64,000 nucleotides of DNA from Leifsonia sp. Leaf336 (GCF_001423695.1 NZ_LMOZ01000003.1:477018-541017), one strand, 5' to 3'; shown: positions 33,113 through 40,678, counted from the stretch's first letter. Numbers and translations: made by a program. Notes: generated by a model not told the origin, from the letters alone.

Positions 33113-33517
33113 TCACGGTACTATCACGTCGAAAATCGCTTCCGCGACGTGTGTATCAGCGACGCGAAAGTCCCAGCGATAGCGACCTGCAGAAAGCGGC
33201 ACGTTGTTGAAGCGGAACGTCAGCGGAATGTCGATCTCGGTTCCTTGAAGAACGCCGGCGGGTCGCCCAACCTCCAGATCCGCGTCTACCACGACCCGTT
33301 CGCCATTCACTTCGACGGGAGTACCGTCGCCATCAAATAACGCGAGTTGGGTCGCGAGCCTTCTGTTTGTGTCGTTCCAAGGAATGAATAACTTGCCGGC
33401 GATTGAGAACGAGACACTATCGAACTGCTTCAACGCTCTGGTCCATCCGCCGCCCATGACGTAGAGCTTGCCGTTGACCTCTTCAGCGAAGTCGCACAGC
33501 ATAAGGAACCCGTGCAC
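33113..33517 (-). CDS. DUF6941-like protein in a low-GC island
   Basis: A 134-residue protein with a beta-sandwich-like pattern. LMLCDFAEEVNGKLYVMGGGWT, IPWNDTNR and VPLSAGRYRWDFRVAD fit my recollection of the DUF6941 family, small actinobacterial proteins of unknown function. GTG 33517 overlaps the stop of the preceding gene by 1 nt (TAGTG); an ATG five codons in is an alternative. It is the last of three overlapping minus-strand genes whose GC (about 56-58%) is far below the surroundings, pointing to acquisition. Function unknown. Confidence 0.7.
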   Translation of the reverse strand: MHGFLMLCDFAEEVNGKLYVMGGGWTRALKQFDSVSFSIAGKLFIPWNDTNRRLATQLALFDGDGTPVEVNGERVVVDADLEVGRPAGVLQGTEIDIPLTFRFNNVPLSAGRYRWDFRVADTHVAEAIFDVIVP

Positions 33518-33786
33518 TAAGCGACCTGGTACGCATCGTCGTAGCTGATTGAACGGTTGACAGCAAGATCCTCAAGCCATGACGCCCAGATCAAACGCAA
33601 CTCAATAGTCGGCGCGTTGACCCTAGTTACGATGGCCTCGACAGTGTGTCCCTCTTGATCATCAAGGACAACCGCCTGGCCGACGTTCGGAACCCGCGCC
33701 GCGCCATCGAGAATGTCGCTAACTGTCGCGACCAACGTGCCATCCTCATCGGCGGCATTGAAATCAGCTAGTAGTCGCATAATCAC
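33517..33786 (-). CDS. Hypothetical small protein, middle gene of the low-GC island
   Basis: An 89-residue protein rich in beta-forming residues (GTLVATVSDILDGAARVPNVGQAVVLDDQEGHTVEAIVTRV), like a small barrel or SH3-like domain, followed by an acidic helix. No family recognised. GTG 33786 overlaps the stop of the upstream gene (GTGA); an ATG two codons later and a TTG one codon earlier are alternatives. Its TAG shares 1 nt with the start of the DUF6941-like gene, so all three island genes are coupled. Low GC like its neighbours. Confidence 0.62.
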   Translation of the reverse strand: MIMRLLADFNAADEDGTLVATVSDILDGAARVPNVGQAVVLDDQEGHTVEAIVTRVNAPTIELRLIWASWLEDLAVNRSISYDDAYQVA

Positions 33787-34223
33787 CAATTATCGTTTGC
33801 AGACTGTGGATTGAACAGTCCTACCAGGTCTTCCCAGTGAGCGTCCGTCAGAGGACCGGGAAGGACGAGGGACCAATGCGGAGCCCTGCCCGTCGGCAGA
33901 TAGGGCCATCCGAGCTGTTGGATCGCACTAAATCTGGCAATCTGATGTTCGCCGTACAACGACAATGGAGGACGTGCGCAAATCTCGTTGAGACTGGCGC
34001 CTGCCCGAGCTCCCGTCGAAATCGCATGGAAGCCGTGGGTGCTATAACAGCGGTCTACGGACGCGGCCACATTCTCGAAACGCAGCTGACCGCCGCGCAC
34101 CACAAGATCCGCCCCAGTCAAGGGCGATTCTGCGCGAAGGTGCTCGAGGAAGGACATTGCGCCTATCGTGCACCATCCGGAAAGAAGCGTTCGCCCTTCA
34201 GGTGCGAGCAACTCGTCAGACAT
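33783..34223 (-). CDS. Hypothetical protein, first gene of the low-GC island
   Basis: A 146-residue soluble protein with features like SFLEHLRAESPLTGADLVVRGG, a central CYSTHGFHAISTGARAGASLNEIC and a Trp/Pro-rich C-terminal half ending in SANDNW. I recognise no family. The two Cys and two His in the middle could bind metal, but the spacing is not a known motif. ATG 34223 is assumed; GTG 34238 is an alternative with no better ribosome site. It begins the three-gene overlapping unit and is preceded by a 44-bp gap after the membrane protein at 34268. Confidence 0.58.
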   Translation of the reverse strand: MSDELLAPEGRTLLSGWCTIGAMSFLEHLRAESPLTGADLVVRGGQLRFENVAASVDRCYSTHGFHAISTGARAGASLNEICARPPLSLYGEHQIARFSAIQQLGWPYLPTGRAPHWSLVLPGPLTDAHWEDLVGLFNPQSANDNW

Positions 34224-34267
34224 CCTTCGCAACTTCACCCGGTCGAGGCGGGCGAAGGCAGCTGTAA

Positions 34268-34771
34268 CTAGCGCAGAACCTCCACGAGGGCGACCCACGA
34301 GAACAGCACCGTCGTCACGATCGCCAGGATGGTCGCGACCGAGACCAGCACCATCCCGACCGACGGCGGGACGAGGGCGATCAGGAGCACGCCGCCCACC
34401 AGGTCGAACAGAAGCGGAAGCGTGAAGACGGCGATGCGCTCGGCGTCGTAACGCCCGTAGCCGGTTACCTTCGCGTCCGCCCGGATCGCGATCGCCGATC
34501 GCGCCGCCACGATGCCGCAGACCACGGTGCCGGCGAGCACCTGGAGGCCGAACCCCCATGCCACCTGACCCGGGATGAGCGCCGCGCAGCTCAGCGCGAC
34601 GCCGAGGATCAGGGTCGCGATCGACGCGCCAGCGCGAGCGGCCAGCCCGCGCGACTCCGCGATCTGACGGATGTTGACGGACAGCGCCACGATCAGCAGC
34701 CCGCCGAGGGCGGCGCCCGCGCCCGCCACGGCCACGTTGAAATCGGACCACTCGGCGAGGAACCCGGTCAT
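34268..34771 (-). CDS. Hypothetical membrane protein
   Basis: A 167-residue protein with about five hydrophobic segments, starting MTGFLAEWSDFNVAVAGAGAALGGLLIVALSVNI. Similar small proteins with an N-terminal WxxF segment are frequent in actinobacteria without assigned function. Base composition is back to the high-GC norm, so it marks the edge of the low-GC island. ATG 34771 is preferred over an earlier in-frame start nine codons up because the conserved-looking hydrophobic protein begins there. It is divergent from the NTF2-like gene. Confidence 0.68.
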   Translation of the reverse strand: MTGFLAEWSDFNVAVAGAGAALGGLLIVALSVNIRQIAESRGLAARAGASIATLILGVALSCAALIPGQVAWGFGLQVLAGTVVCGIVAARSAIAIRADAKVTGYGRYDAERIAVFTLPLLFDLVGGVLLIALVPPSVGMVLVSVATILAIVTTVLFSWVALVEVLR

Positions 34772-34857
34772 GCGCACAGCGTAGCGGCCCACATGCAAAG
34801 CGGCGCGGAACTGTCAAGTCTGGTGGGTCCGCGCACGCAGGGCGTATAACGGTGAGC

Positions 34858-35211
34858 ATGGCCGACGCGATCACGACCTGGATCGAGCGCTACCGAACCG
34901 CTTGGGAGTCCAACGACCCTGACGACATCCGTGCGCTCTTCACCGAGGACGCGAGCTATCGCACGGAGCCGTTCGCCGAGCCCTGGGACGGTCACCTCGA
35001 GATCGTCGAGGGCTGGCTGGACGCGCAGGACGACCCCGGCTCGGTCGACTTCGAATGGAGGCTGCTCGGCCAGGACGGCTCGCAGTACTTCGTCGAGGGC
35101 GTCACCGACTACCACGACGGCCCGACCTACTCGAACCTCTGGGTCATCCGCCTGGCCGCCGACGGCCGTGCGGAGGAGTTCACCGAGTGGTGGATGGAGC
35201 AGGAGGCCTGA
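34858..35211 (+). CDS. NTF2/SnoaL-like domain protein
   Basis: A 117-residue cone-shaped alpha+beta fold of the SnoaL/NTF2 superfamily. DAITTWIERYRTAWESNDPDDIRALFTEDASYRTEPF is the classic helix-helix-strand opening, followed by five strands and a C-terminal EFTEWWMEQ. Members are enzymes or ligand binders with variable pockets; no catalytic Asp/His pair can be assigned with confidence. Either ATG 34858 or GTG 34852 could start it. Single-gene unit convergent with the crcB pair. Confidence 0.82.
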   Translation: MADAITTWIERYRTAWESNDPDDIRALFTEDASYRTEPFAEPWDGHLEIVEGWLDAQDDPGSVDFEWRLLGQDGSQYFVEGVTDYHDGPTYSNLWVIRLAADGRAEEFTEWWMEQEA

Positions 35212-35242
35212 CGCCGGCCGGGCTCAGAAGCAGACAGTAAAT

Positions 35243-35620
35243 TCAGAGCAGCCCGCCCAGCCACAGGCCGAGCCCTGCCGCGGCGAGCGCGAGCAGGAGC
35301 ATCCCGACTCCGTTGAAGAACGCCGCCCGGTAGCGTCGCTGCTGCGCCAGCCGCACGGTCTCGAAGCTGGCGGTGCTGAACGTCGTGTAGCCGCCGAGGA
35401 GCCCGGTGCCGAGGATCACGCGCCATTCCGGCGGGAGGCCGTGCGCGGCCGCGACACCGGTGACGAGCCCGAGCAGGAACGACCCCGTCACGTTGATCAC
35501 CGTCGTGCCGAACGGGAAGGCGATCCGGAAGCGGGCGCGCAGCACGCCGTCGAGCACGAGTCGCGAGACCGCACCGAGGCCTCCTGCGACCGCTACGCCG
35601 AGCGCGAGCAACAGCGTCAC
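35243..35620 (-). CDS. crcB: Fluoride channel subunit CrcB (second copy)
   Basis: A 125-residue four-helix Fluc/CrcB subunit. Signature INVTGSFLLGLVTG in helix 2 and GTGLLGGYTTFSTASFE in helix 3 are diagnostic of fluoride channels. It starts at GTG overlapping the stop of the first crcB (GTGA), so a heterodimeric channel is expected. Fluc works as an antiparallel dual-topology dimer that lets cytoplasmic fluoride leak out. It is read from the fluoride-riboswitch transcript. Confidence 0.95.
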   Translation of the reverse strand: MTLLLALGVAVAGGLGAVSRLVLDGVLRARFRIAFPFGTTVINVTGSFLLGLVTGVAAAHGLPPEWRVILGTGLLGGYTTFSTASFETVRLAQQRRYRAAFFNGVGMLLLALAAAGLGLWLGGLL

Positions 35621-36069
35621 CGGCGCGCTCCCTTGCGGCGTGCTTCCTTGCGTCGGGCGATCGCCGCGGCCGCGCCGATGCCGGCCACCGAGGCGAGGGC
35701 GCCGATGACGATGGTCGCCACCGCGTACCCGACGCCGGCCGTCGGGTTGTGCGCGACGAACAGTCCGTCGGTGTCGACCGCGAACGAGCTGTAGGTGGTG
35801 TAGCCGCCCAGGATCCCGGTGCCCGCGAACAGCCGGACGTCTCGTCGTCGCCCGGTGTCCGGGCCGCGCAGGGCGAGTGCCTCCAGCAGCCAGCCCAGCA
35901 CGAAGGCGCCCGTCACGTTGATGACCAGCGTGATGAGCGGTACGCCGCCCACCGTCGGGACGGCGGCGGACAGCAGGTACCGCACCGTGGTGCCGATGGC
36001 ACCGCCGACGAAGACGAGGAGCACGGACCGCCAGTGCAGGTGCACGGGCAACGGGGTTCTCGCGGACAC
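35617..36069 (-). CDS. crcB: Fluoride channel subunit CrcB (first copy)
   Basis: A 150-residue Fluc/CrcB subunit with INVTGAFVLGWLLE and GTGILGGYTTYSSFAVD motifs, four helices and a Lys/Arg-rich C-terminal tail (ARRKEARRKGARR) that the second copy lacks; by the positive-inside rule the tail fixes this subunit in one orientation, fitting a heterodimer. GTG start at 36069 with GAAGGG about 10 nt upstream. The leader RNA contains a fluoride riboswitch, so expression should rise with fluoride. Confidence 0.95.
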   Translation of the reverse strand: MSARTPLPVHLHWRSVLLVFVGGAIGTTVRYLLSAAVPTVGGVPLITLVINVTGAFVLGWLLEALALRGPDTGRRRDVRLFAGTGILGGYTTYSSFAVDTDGLFVAHNPTAGVGYAVATIVIGALASVAGIGAAAAIARRKEARRKGARR

Positions 36070-36079
36070 GCGGCATCCA

Positions 36080-36160
36080 CCCTTCAGTGATTGAAGCGCA
36101 GGAACTATCAGCGACCGTCGCGGTTCGGGCGTTCACGCCCCGGCGAGATCCATCGCCGCT
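36080..36160 (-). promoter_or_regulatory. Fluoride riboswitch (crcB motif)
   Basis: Reading the minus strand from 36157: GGCGATGG, a short stem closing with CGCC, then AACCGC at 36125-36120 and GCTGATAGTTCCTGC ending near 36097. These are the conserved blocks of the crcB RNA aptamer in the right order and spacing. Downstream, CTTCA-ATCAC-TGAAG (36096-36082) forms a hairpin next to the GAAGGG ribosome site of the first crcB, so translational control by sequestering that site is plausible. No terminator with a T-run is seen. Confidence 0.88.
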
Positions 36161-36166
36161 GGATCA

Positions 36167-36691
36167 CTATACCGGCGGGTCCTCCCAGGGAAGCGCCTGC
36201 GATCCGCTGACCGGCGCCAGCGGCACGACGATGACCGGACGGTGCTGCCGGTGCGCGAGGTGCACGGCCACCGACCCGTTGAAGAACTCGCGGAGGCTGC
36301 CGCGCAGCCCCGCCTCGCGCGAACCCACGACGATGTAACGCGCGTCCATCTCGTCGGCGAGGCGCGCCAGCGCCCACGCCGGGTCGCCGGCGAGCTGCTT
36401 CAGCGTGTATGGGACGCCGCGGCCGTCCATCACGCGCCGGATGTCGGATGCGAGCTCGGAGTCGAACGTCTCATCCTCGACCTCCGGGAGGTCGGGGTCG
36501 TAGGGCAGCGCCACCACCGTGCCGTCGACGTAGTTCGAGACGAGGTACCTGTTCGGGTCGACGTTGGCGCAGACCAACGGCAGGTCGAGATCGTCCGCGA
36601 GCCGGGCCGCCTGGTCGAGCACCGCCGTGGGCTGGCCGGGCACGACCGCCACGAGGACACCGCCCGACCCGGTGCTGCCGTTGCCGCTCAT
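36167..36691 (-). CDS. Universal stress protein family
   Basis: A 174-residue single-domain UspA-fold protein. VLVAVVPGQPTAVLDQAARLADDL opens the Rossmann-like domain, and IVVGSREAGLRGSLREFFNGSVAVHLAHRQHRPVIVVP is the ATP-binding G-2x-G-9x-G(S) loop. An insert of about 20 residues after strand 2 is acidic. ATG 36691 starts the conserved domain. It is upstream of the fluoride riboswitch on the same strand, with just 6 bp from its stop to the aptamer region, so read-through could feed the crcB leader. Confidence 0.88.
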   Translation of the reverse strand: MSGNGSTGSGGVLVAVVPGQPTAVLDQAARLADDLDLPLVCANVDPNRYLVSNYVDGTVVALPYDPDLPEVEDETFDSELASDIRRVMDGRGVPYTLKQLAGDPAWALARLADEMDARYIVVGSREAGLRGSLREFFNGSVAVHLAHRQHRPVIVVPLAPVSGSQALPWEDPPV

Positions 36692-36793
36692 GCCCCTAGT
36701 GTGCACCATTCCCCGCTCCGGACGGTGGACCCTCCCTTGGCTCGCCACCGACCGTGGGGTACGGTCGACACCGACAGCCAGGGAGGCCACGGA

Positions 36794-37225
36794 ATGAGCG
36801 AACACAAGACCGCGCTCCCCCGCGAGCGCCGCCGGACAACGCGCGGGTTGCGGCCGCTGCCGCAGTTGACGAAGGACGCGACGGCGCAGCTCAAGCGCCT
36901 CCTGGCGGCGGAGCTCGCGCTTTTCAAGGCCGAGATGGCCGCCAAGGCGAAGGCGGCGGGGATCGGCGCGGGACTGCTGGTCGGCGCGCTGGTGTTCGTG
37001 TTCTTCGCGGTGGGTGTGCTGATCACGGCCGCCGTGTTCGCGTTCGCGCTCATCGTGCCGGCCTGGCTGGCCGCGCTCATCGTCGCGGGCATCCTGATCG
37101 TGCTGGCGATCATCGCCGCTCTCATCGGGCGGGCGATGCTCAAGCGCGGCGTGCCGCCGGTGCCCGACGACCTCGGGCCGGAGTTGAAGGCCGACGCGCA
37201 AGCACTGAGGGGGGAGAAGCCGTGA
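36794..37225 (+). CDS. Phage-holin-family (DUF1469) membrane protein
   Basis: A 143-residue protein: charged N-terminus, an amphipathic Lys/Ala helix (about 35-60), two hydrophobic helices and a charged tail. This is the actinobacterial holin_Act/DUF1469 family, which despite the name is a conserved chromosomal envelope protein. First of three overlapping genes: GTG of the DUF3618 gene overlaps its stop, and the YihY gene follows. This trio is common in high-GC actinobacteria and probably acts in membrane organisation; it is not evidence of a prophage. Confidence 0.85.
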   Translation: MSEHKTALPRERRRTTRGLRPLPQLTKDATAQLKRLLAAELALFKAEMAAKAKAAGIGAGLLVGALVFVFFAVGVLITAAVFAFALIVPAWLAALIVAGILIVLAIIAALIGRAMLKRGVPPVPDDLGPELKADAQALRGEKP

Positions 37226-37425
37226 GCGGCAAGGGGATGAACACGCTCAAGCTCGAGCTGGAGGAGACGCGGGACGAGCTCGCGACCACGCTCGACGACC
37301 TCTTCGCGACGTTCAACCCGCTCGTGCAGATCCGTTCCCACCCGGTGGCCTCCGCCGCCGTGTTCCTCGCCGTCGTGGGAGGCGCGGCCGCCCTTGTGGC
37401 GCGAGGGCTCTCGCGTGGCCGCTGA
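37222..37425 (+). CDS. DUF3618-like small membrane protein
   Basis: A 67-residue protein: an acidic/basic helix KLELEETRDELATTLDDLFATFNP, typical of DUF3618, then one membrane helix (about 42-60) and an Arg-rich end. The GTG start overlaps the previous stop by 4 bp and its own end overlaps the YihY start by 11 bp. The first helix likely lies on the membrane surface. Function unknown; always found beside the holin-family gene. Confidence 0.82.
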   Translation: MSGKGMNTLKLELEETRDELATTLDDLFATFNPLVQIRSHPVASAAVFLAVVGGAAALVARGLSRGR

Positions 37426-38395
37426 CGTCTCCTGGCGGCGCCTCCCGTGGGGGTACGTGCTCAAGCGCACCCTGCGCAGCTTCGGCCAGCGCGCGTGCAC
37501 CGACCTCGCCGCCGGGCTCACCTACTTCGGCGTCCTCTCGCTGTTCCCCGCGATGATCGCGCTGGTCAGCATCCTGGGGCTGGTGGGCCAGAGCAAGGCC
37601 GGCATCGACGCCCTGTTCGGGATGGTCGAACAGCTGGCGCCGGGCATGCTGACCGTGGTCAAGCAGCCGATCGAGAGTCTCTCGTCCTCGCCCGCGACCG
37701 GGTGGGCGCTCGTGATCGGCATCGTCGGCGCGATCTGGTCGGCCTCCGGTTATGTGGGCGGCTTCGGCCGTGCGCTCAACCGGATCTACGAGGTCCGGGA
37801 GGGGCGGAGCGCGTTCGCCCTCCGTCCCGTCCAGCTCGGCGTCACCGTCGCGTCGCTCGTCCTGATCGCGGTGGTGGCCGTGCTCCTGGTGGTCTCCGGC
37901 CCGATCGCCGAAGCCCTGGGCAACGCCATCGGCGCCGGTGAAGCCGCGAAGACCGCGTGGTCGATCCTCCGCTGGCCGGTCGTGGTCGTCGCTCTCGTGC
38001 TGCTGGTCGCCCTGCTCTACTCGGCGACGCCGAACGTGCGGCAGCCCCGCTTCCGCTGGCTGACCCCCGGCGCGGTCGTCGCCATCGTCGCCCTCGGGAT
38101 CGCGTCCGCCCTGTTCGCGTTCTACGTGGCCAATTTCGGCAGCTACAACAAGACCTACGGCACCCTGGCCGGGATCATCGTCTTCCTGCTGTGGATCTGG
38201 ATCGCGAACGTCGTCCTCCTGCTCGGGGCCGTCTTCGACTCCGAGATCGCCCGCACGCGGGAGCTGGTCCGCGGGGCGCATGTCGAGGAGGGCAGGGCGT
38301 TGCCGCTCAAGTCCGACAAGGCGATCGTGAAGGCGGAGGATGCCGACGCGGCGGACATCCTGGCGGCGCGGGCGATCCGGCGACGGTTCCGCTGA
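37415..38395 (+). CDS. YihY/BrkB family membrane protein
   Basis: A 326-residue protein of the YihY/virulence-factor BrkB family with six membrane helices; the region TDLAAGLTYFGVLSLFPAMIALVSILGLVG is the signature start, and GSYNKTYGTLAGIIVFLLWIWIANVVLLLGAVFDSEI the signature end. GTG 37415 is chosen; a GTG seven codons earlier would overlap the DUF3618 gene by 32 bp. Role unproven (transport or envelope homeostasis). Last gene of the trio. Confidence 0.88.
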   Translation: MAADVSWRRLPWGYVLKRTLRSFGQRACTDLAAGLTYFGVLSLFPAMIALVSILGLVGQSKAGIDALFGMVEQLAPGMLTVVKQPIESLSSSPATGWALVIGIVGAIWSASGYVGGFGRALNRIYEVREGRSAFALRPVQLGVTVASLVLIAVVAVLLVVSGPIAEALGNAIGAGEAAKTAWSILRWPVVVVALVLLVALLYSATPNVRQPRFRWLTPGAVVAIVALGIASALFAFYVANFGSYNKTYGTLAGIIVFLLWIWIANVVLLLGAVFDSEIARTRELVRGAHVEEGRALPLKSDKAIVKAEDADAADILAARAIRRRFR

Positions 38396-38474
38396 CGGTG
38401 TCGATCCGGGGCTGCACCGATCGACGCTCAGATGAACGACACCGATCGACAGCACCCGATCAGAGAGGACGACC

Positions 38475-38834
38475 ATGGCTCAGTTCGCCATCTTCATCTA
38501 CGGCGACGGCATCGCCGGAACCCCCGAGGAGCTCGCCGAGCACGACCGGCACTCGGAGGATATGATCCGCGACGGCGAGCTGGTCGCCGCGTTCGCACTC
38601 GCACCGCATACGGAGTCGACCTCGATCAGGGGCGAGGGCACGACCGACGGCCCCTACACGGAGTCGAAGGAGATCATCGCCGGTCTCGGCATCATCGAGG
38701 CCCCCGACCGGGAGGCCGCGCTCGCGATCGCACGCCGCAACCCGGCCACCTGGCAGGGCGGCGGGGTCGAGGTCCGCGAGGTGATCGGGGCGTACATCCG
38801 CTCGGAGGGGACGCCCGATACGCTCACTGCATGA
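38475..38834 (+). CDS. YciI-like (YCII) domain protein
   Basis: A 119-residue dimeric ferredoxin-like protein of the YCII-related (DGPF) family. The motif TTDGPYTESKEIIAGLGIIEA is diagnostic, and conserved His in EHDRHSEDM and ALAPHTES may be active-site residues. These proteins are often partnered with ECF sigma factors; none is seen here. Instead the NUDIX gene overlaps its stop (ATGA). AGAGAGG precedes the ATG. Function unknown. Confidence 0.9.
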   Translation: MAQFAIFIYGDGIAGTPEELAEHDRHSEDMIRDGELVAAFALAPHTESTSIRGEGTTDGPYTESKEIIAGLGIIEAPDREAALAIARRNPATWQGGGVEVREVIGAYIRSEGTPDTLTA

Positions 38835-39493
38835 GCGCTGACGGACGACCCGGCCACGACCTCCCCGACAGCCGCGGCCGTACCGGCCTTCACCGCGCCG
38901 GTCTGGACGCCACCGGCAACCCCGACGTGCGCATCCGCGACGTGGAGGTCGTCTCCGACGGCTGGCACGTCCTGCGTCGCACCACCTTCGACTACCGCGG
39001 GCGCGACGGCGCGTGGACCACGCACGCGCGCGAGACCTACGACCGCGGCAACGGCGCGACCGTGCTGCTCTACGACCCTGTCGGTCGCACGCTGTTGCTC
39101 TCGCGCCAGTTCCGCCTCCCGGCGTACGTCAACGGGCACCCCGACGGCATGCTGGTGGAGGCCGCCGCCGGGCTCCTCGACGGCGATGCGCCCGAGGAGG
39201 CCATCCGGCGCGAGGCGGCCGAGGAGCTCGGGGTGCAGGTCGGCGCTCTCGAGCACCTCTTCGACCTCTTCATGAGCCCCGGCTCCGTCACCGAGTGCGT
39301 GCACTTCTACGCCGCGGAGTACCTCCCCGCCGAGGTCGTCGGAGGCGGCGGCCTCGCCGAGGAGGGCGAAGAGATCGAACCCGTGACGGTTAGCTACGAC
39401 GAGGCGCTCGCGATGATCGCCGATGGCCGCATCGTCGACGGCAAGACGGTCATCCTGCTGCAGTGGGCGGCGCTGAACCTGTTCGGACGCTGA
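38831..39493 (+). CDS. NUDIX hydrolase, NudK/YffH-like
   Basis: A 220-residue NUDIX hydrolase. The NUDIX box reads GLLDGDAPEEAIRREAAEELGV (about residues 110-131, REAAEE core with the metal-binding Glu pair). The flanking RDVEVVSDGWHVLRRTTFDY and LLLSRQFRLPAYVNGHPDGMLVEAAAG are those of the GDP-mannose pyrophosphatase (NudK/YffH) subgroup, so it hydrolyses a nucleoside diphosphate sugar such as GDP-mannose or ADP-ribose. ATG overlaps the YciI stop by 4 bp, forming a two-gene unit convergent with lysE. Confidence 0.88.
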   Translation: MSADGRPGHDLPDSRGRTGLHRAGLDATGNPDVRIRDVEVVSDGWHVLRRTTFDYRGRDGAWTTHARETYDRGNGATVLLYDPVGRTLLLSRQFRLPAYVNGHPDGMLVEAAAGLLDGDAPEEAIRREAAEELGVQVGALEHLFDLFMSPGSVTECVHFYAAEYLPAEVVGGGGLAEEGEEIEPVTVSYDEALAMIADGRIVDGKTVILLQWAALNLFGR

Positions 39494-39519
39494 CGCGTCA
39501 GCACTATGTCGGCCACGCG

Positions 39520-40140
39520 TCAGCTGTGCAGGAACCGCTCCACGAGCAGGCTGGTGCCGATCAGGACCATCATCGCGCCCGACAGCTTGGCGACGACGAC
39601 CAGCGCACGCGGTCGCGACCGCAGCAGCCGCCGCGCCAGGAGGGCGACGACCGTGTAGATCACGGCGATGTCTGCCAGGTGGAGTGCGCCGAGCACGAGC
39701 ATCTGCGCGGCCGCGGGCATCCCGTGCGGGCTCGTGAACTGAGGCAGGAGCGCCAGGAGCAGGAGCAGACCCTTGGGGTTGATCCCGCTGACGCCTGCGC
39801 CGCGCAAGAACTGCGCCGTCGCACTCCCCGCGATCGGCTCGCCGTGCGGGCCGACCGGCTCGACTCGGCGGAGGAGGGCGTTCACCCCGAGCCAGATCAG
39901 GTAGGCCGCGCCTCCCACGGTGAGGACGGTCAGGACCACCGGGTACTGCGTGACGAGCGCTCCGACACCGACGGCGACCGCGGCGATCACGATGGCATAT
40001 GCCGTCAGCATCCCGAGGATGGACGGCATCACCGAACGCGCGCGCAGACCCGCGCCGATGACGTACGCCCAATCGGCTCCGGGCGTCAGTGCGAGCAGGA
40101 CCGCGATGGTCCAGAACTGCGCGACGAGTGCGAGGTCCAT
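39520..40140 (-). CDS. LysE family amino-acid exporter
   Basis: A 206-residue six-helix exporter of the LysE/RhtB superfamily. It has LLALTPGADWAYVIGAGLR at helix 1, the family P-G-P/D loop, and SGINPKGLLLLLALLPQFT. Divergent from an Lrp/AsnC regulator that most likely controls it in response to an amino acid. ATG 40140 is the natural start; codons further upstream run through the operator region and antisense to the Lrp gene. Substrate unresolved (threonine, homoserine, basic or branched amino acids). Confidence 0.9.
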   Translation of the reverse strand: MDLALVAQFWTIAVLLALTPGADWAYVIGAGLRARSVMPSILGMLTAYAIVIAAVAVGVGALVTQYPVVLTVLTVGGAAYLIWLGVNALLRRVEPVGPHGEPIAGSATAQFLRGAGVSGINPKGLLLLLALLPQFTSPHGMPAAAQMLVLGALHLADIAVIYTVVALLARRLLRSRPRALVVVAKLSGAMMVLIGTSLLVERFLHS

Positions 40141-40154
40141 GGCGGAGAAGCTAC

Positions 40155-40182
40155 GCGAAAGCCTGCGAAAGGTGCTTCGAAA
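40155..40182. promoter_or_regulatory. Direct repeats in the LysE/Lrp divergent promoter
   Basis: GCGAAAG occurs at 40155-40161 and 40165-40171, exactly 10 bp apart, followed by TTCGAAA at 40176-40182. Helically phased half-sites are how Lrp/AsnC octamers usually bind. The 82-bp gap is bounded by lysE and the Lrp gene. Confidence 0.5.
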
Positions 40183-40222
40183 TCTGCGACTACTCGCCGT
40201 GATCGGTAGGAGAATCTTCTGT

Positions 40223-40678
40223 ATGGACAGCCTTGATCGAGAGATTCTCTCAGCCCTGCAGCAGGACGGCCGCATCAGTGTCACCGAGCTGGCCTCCCGG
40301 GTGGGGCTGAGCCTCTCCGCATGCCACCGGCGGGTGCGCGAACTCGAGCAGTCCGGCGTCATCGAGCAGTACCGGGCAGTCGTCTCCCCGACCGCCGTCG
40401 GCCTCACGTTCGAGGCGATCGTCTTCGTCACGATCAGCCGCACCGACCCCGACACCGTCGGCGCCTTCGAGGAGGCCGTCGTCGCCATCCCGAACGTCAC
40501 GGAGGCCGAGCGGCTCTTCGGAGACCCCGACTACATGCTGCGCATCCTCACCCCGAGCCTCGCCGCCTACCAGGAGCTCTACGACGGGCCGCTCGGCGGC
40601 CTCCCGGGCATCCAGCGCATGACCTCCACCCTGGTGATGAAGCGTCTGGGATCGGGCGCGGGAGTGCCGCTGGGATGA
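40223..40678 (+). CDS. Lrp/AsnC family regulator
   Basis: A 151-residue feast/famine regulator. N-terminal HTH: DSLDREILSALQQDGRISVTELASRVGLSLSACHRRVRELEQSGVI (residues 2-48), then the RAM ligand-binding ferredoxin-like domain (about 65-148) with VFVTISRTDPDTV and the GDPDYMLRI strand. AGGAG stands about 10 nt before the ATG. Divergent from lysE and thus its likely amino-acid-responsive regulator. Confidence 0.93.
   Translation: MDSLDREILSALQQDGRISVTELASRVGLSLSACHRRVRELEQSGVIEQYRAVVSPTAVGLTFEAIVFVTISRTDPDTVGAFEEAVVAIPNVTEAERLFGDPDYMLRILTPSLAAYQELYDGPLGGLPGIQRMTSTLVMKRLGSGAGVPLG

Noticed and set aside
36794-37225. A prophage remnant because of the holin-family match.
   Set aside because: This family is a conserved chromosomal protein in actinobacteria, found with DUF3618 and YihY genes; no phage structural or lysis genes are nearby.
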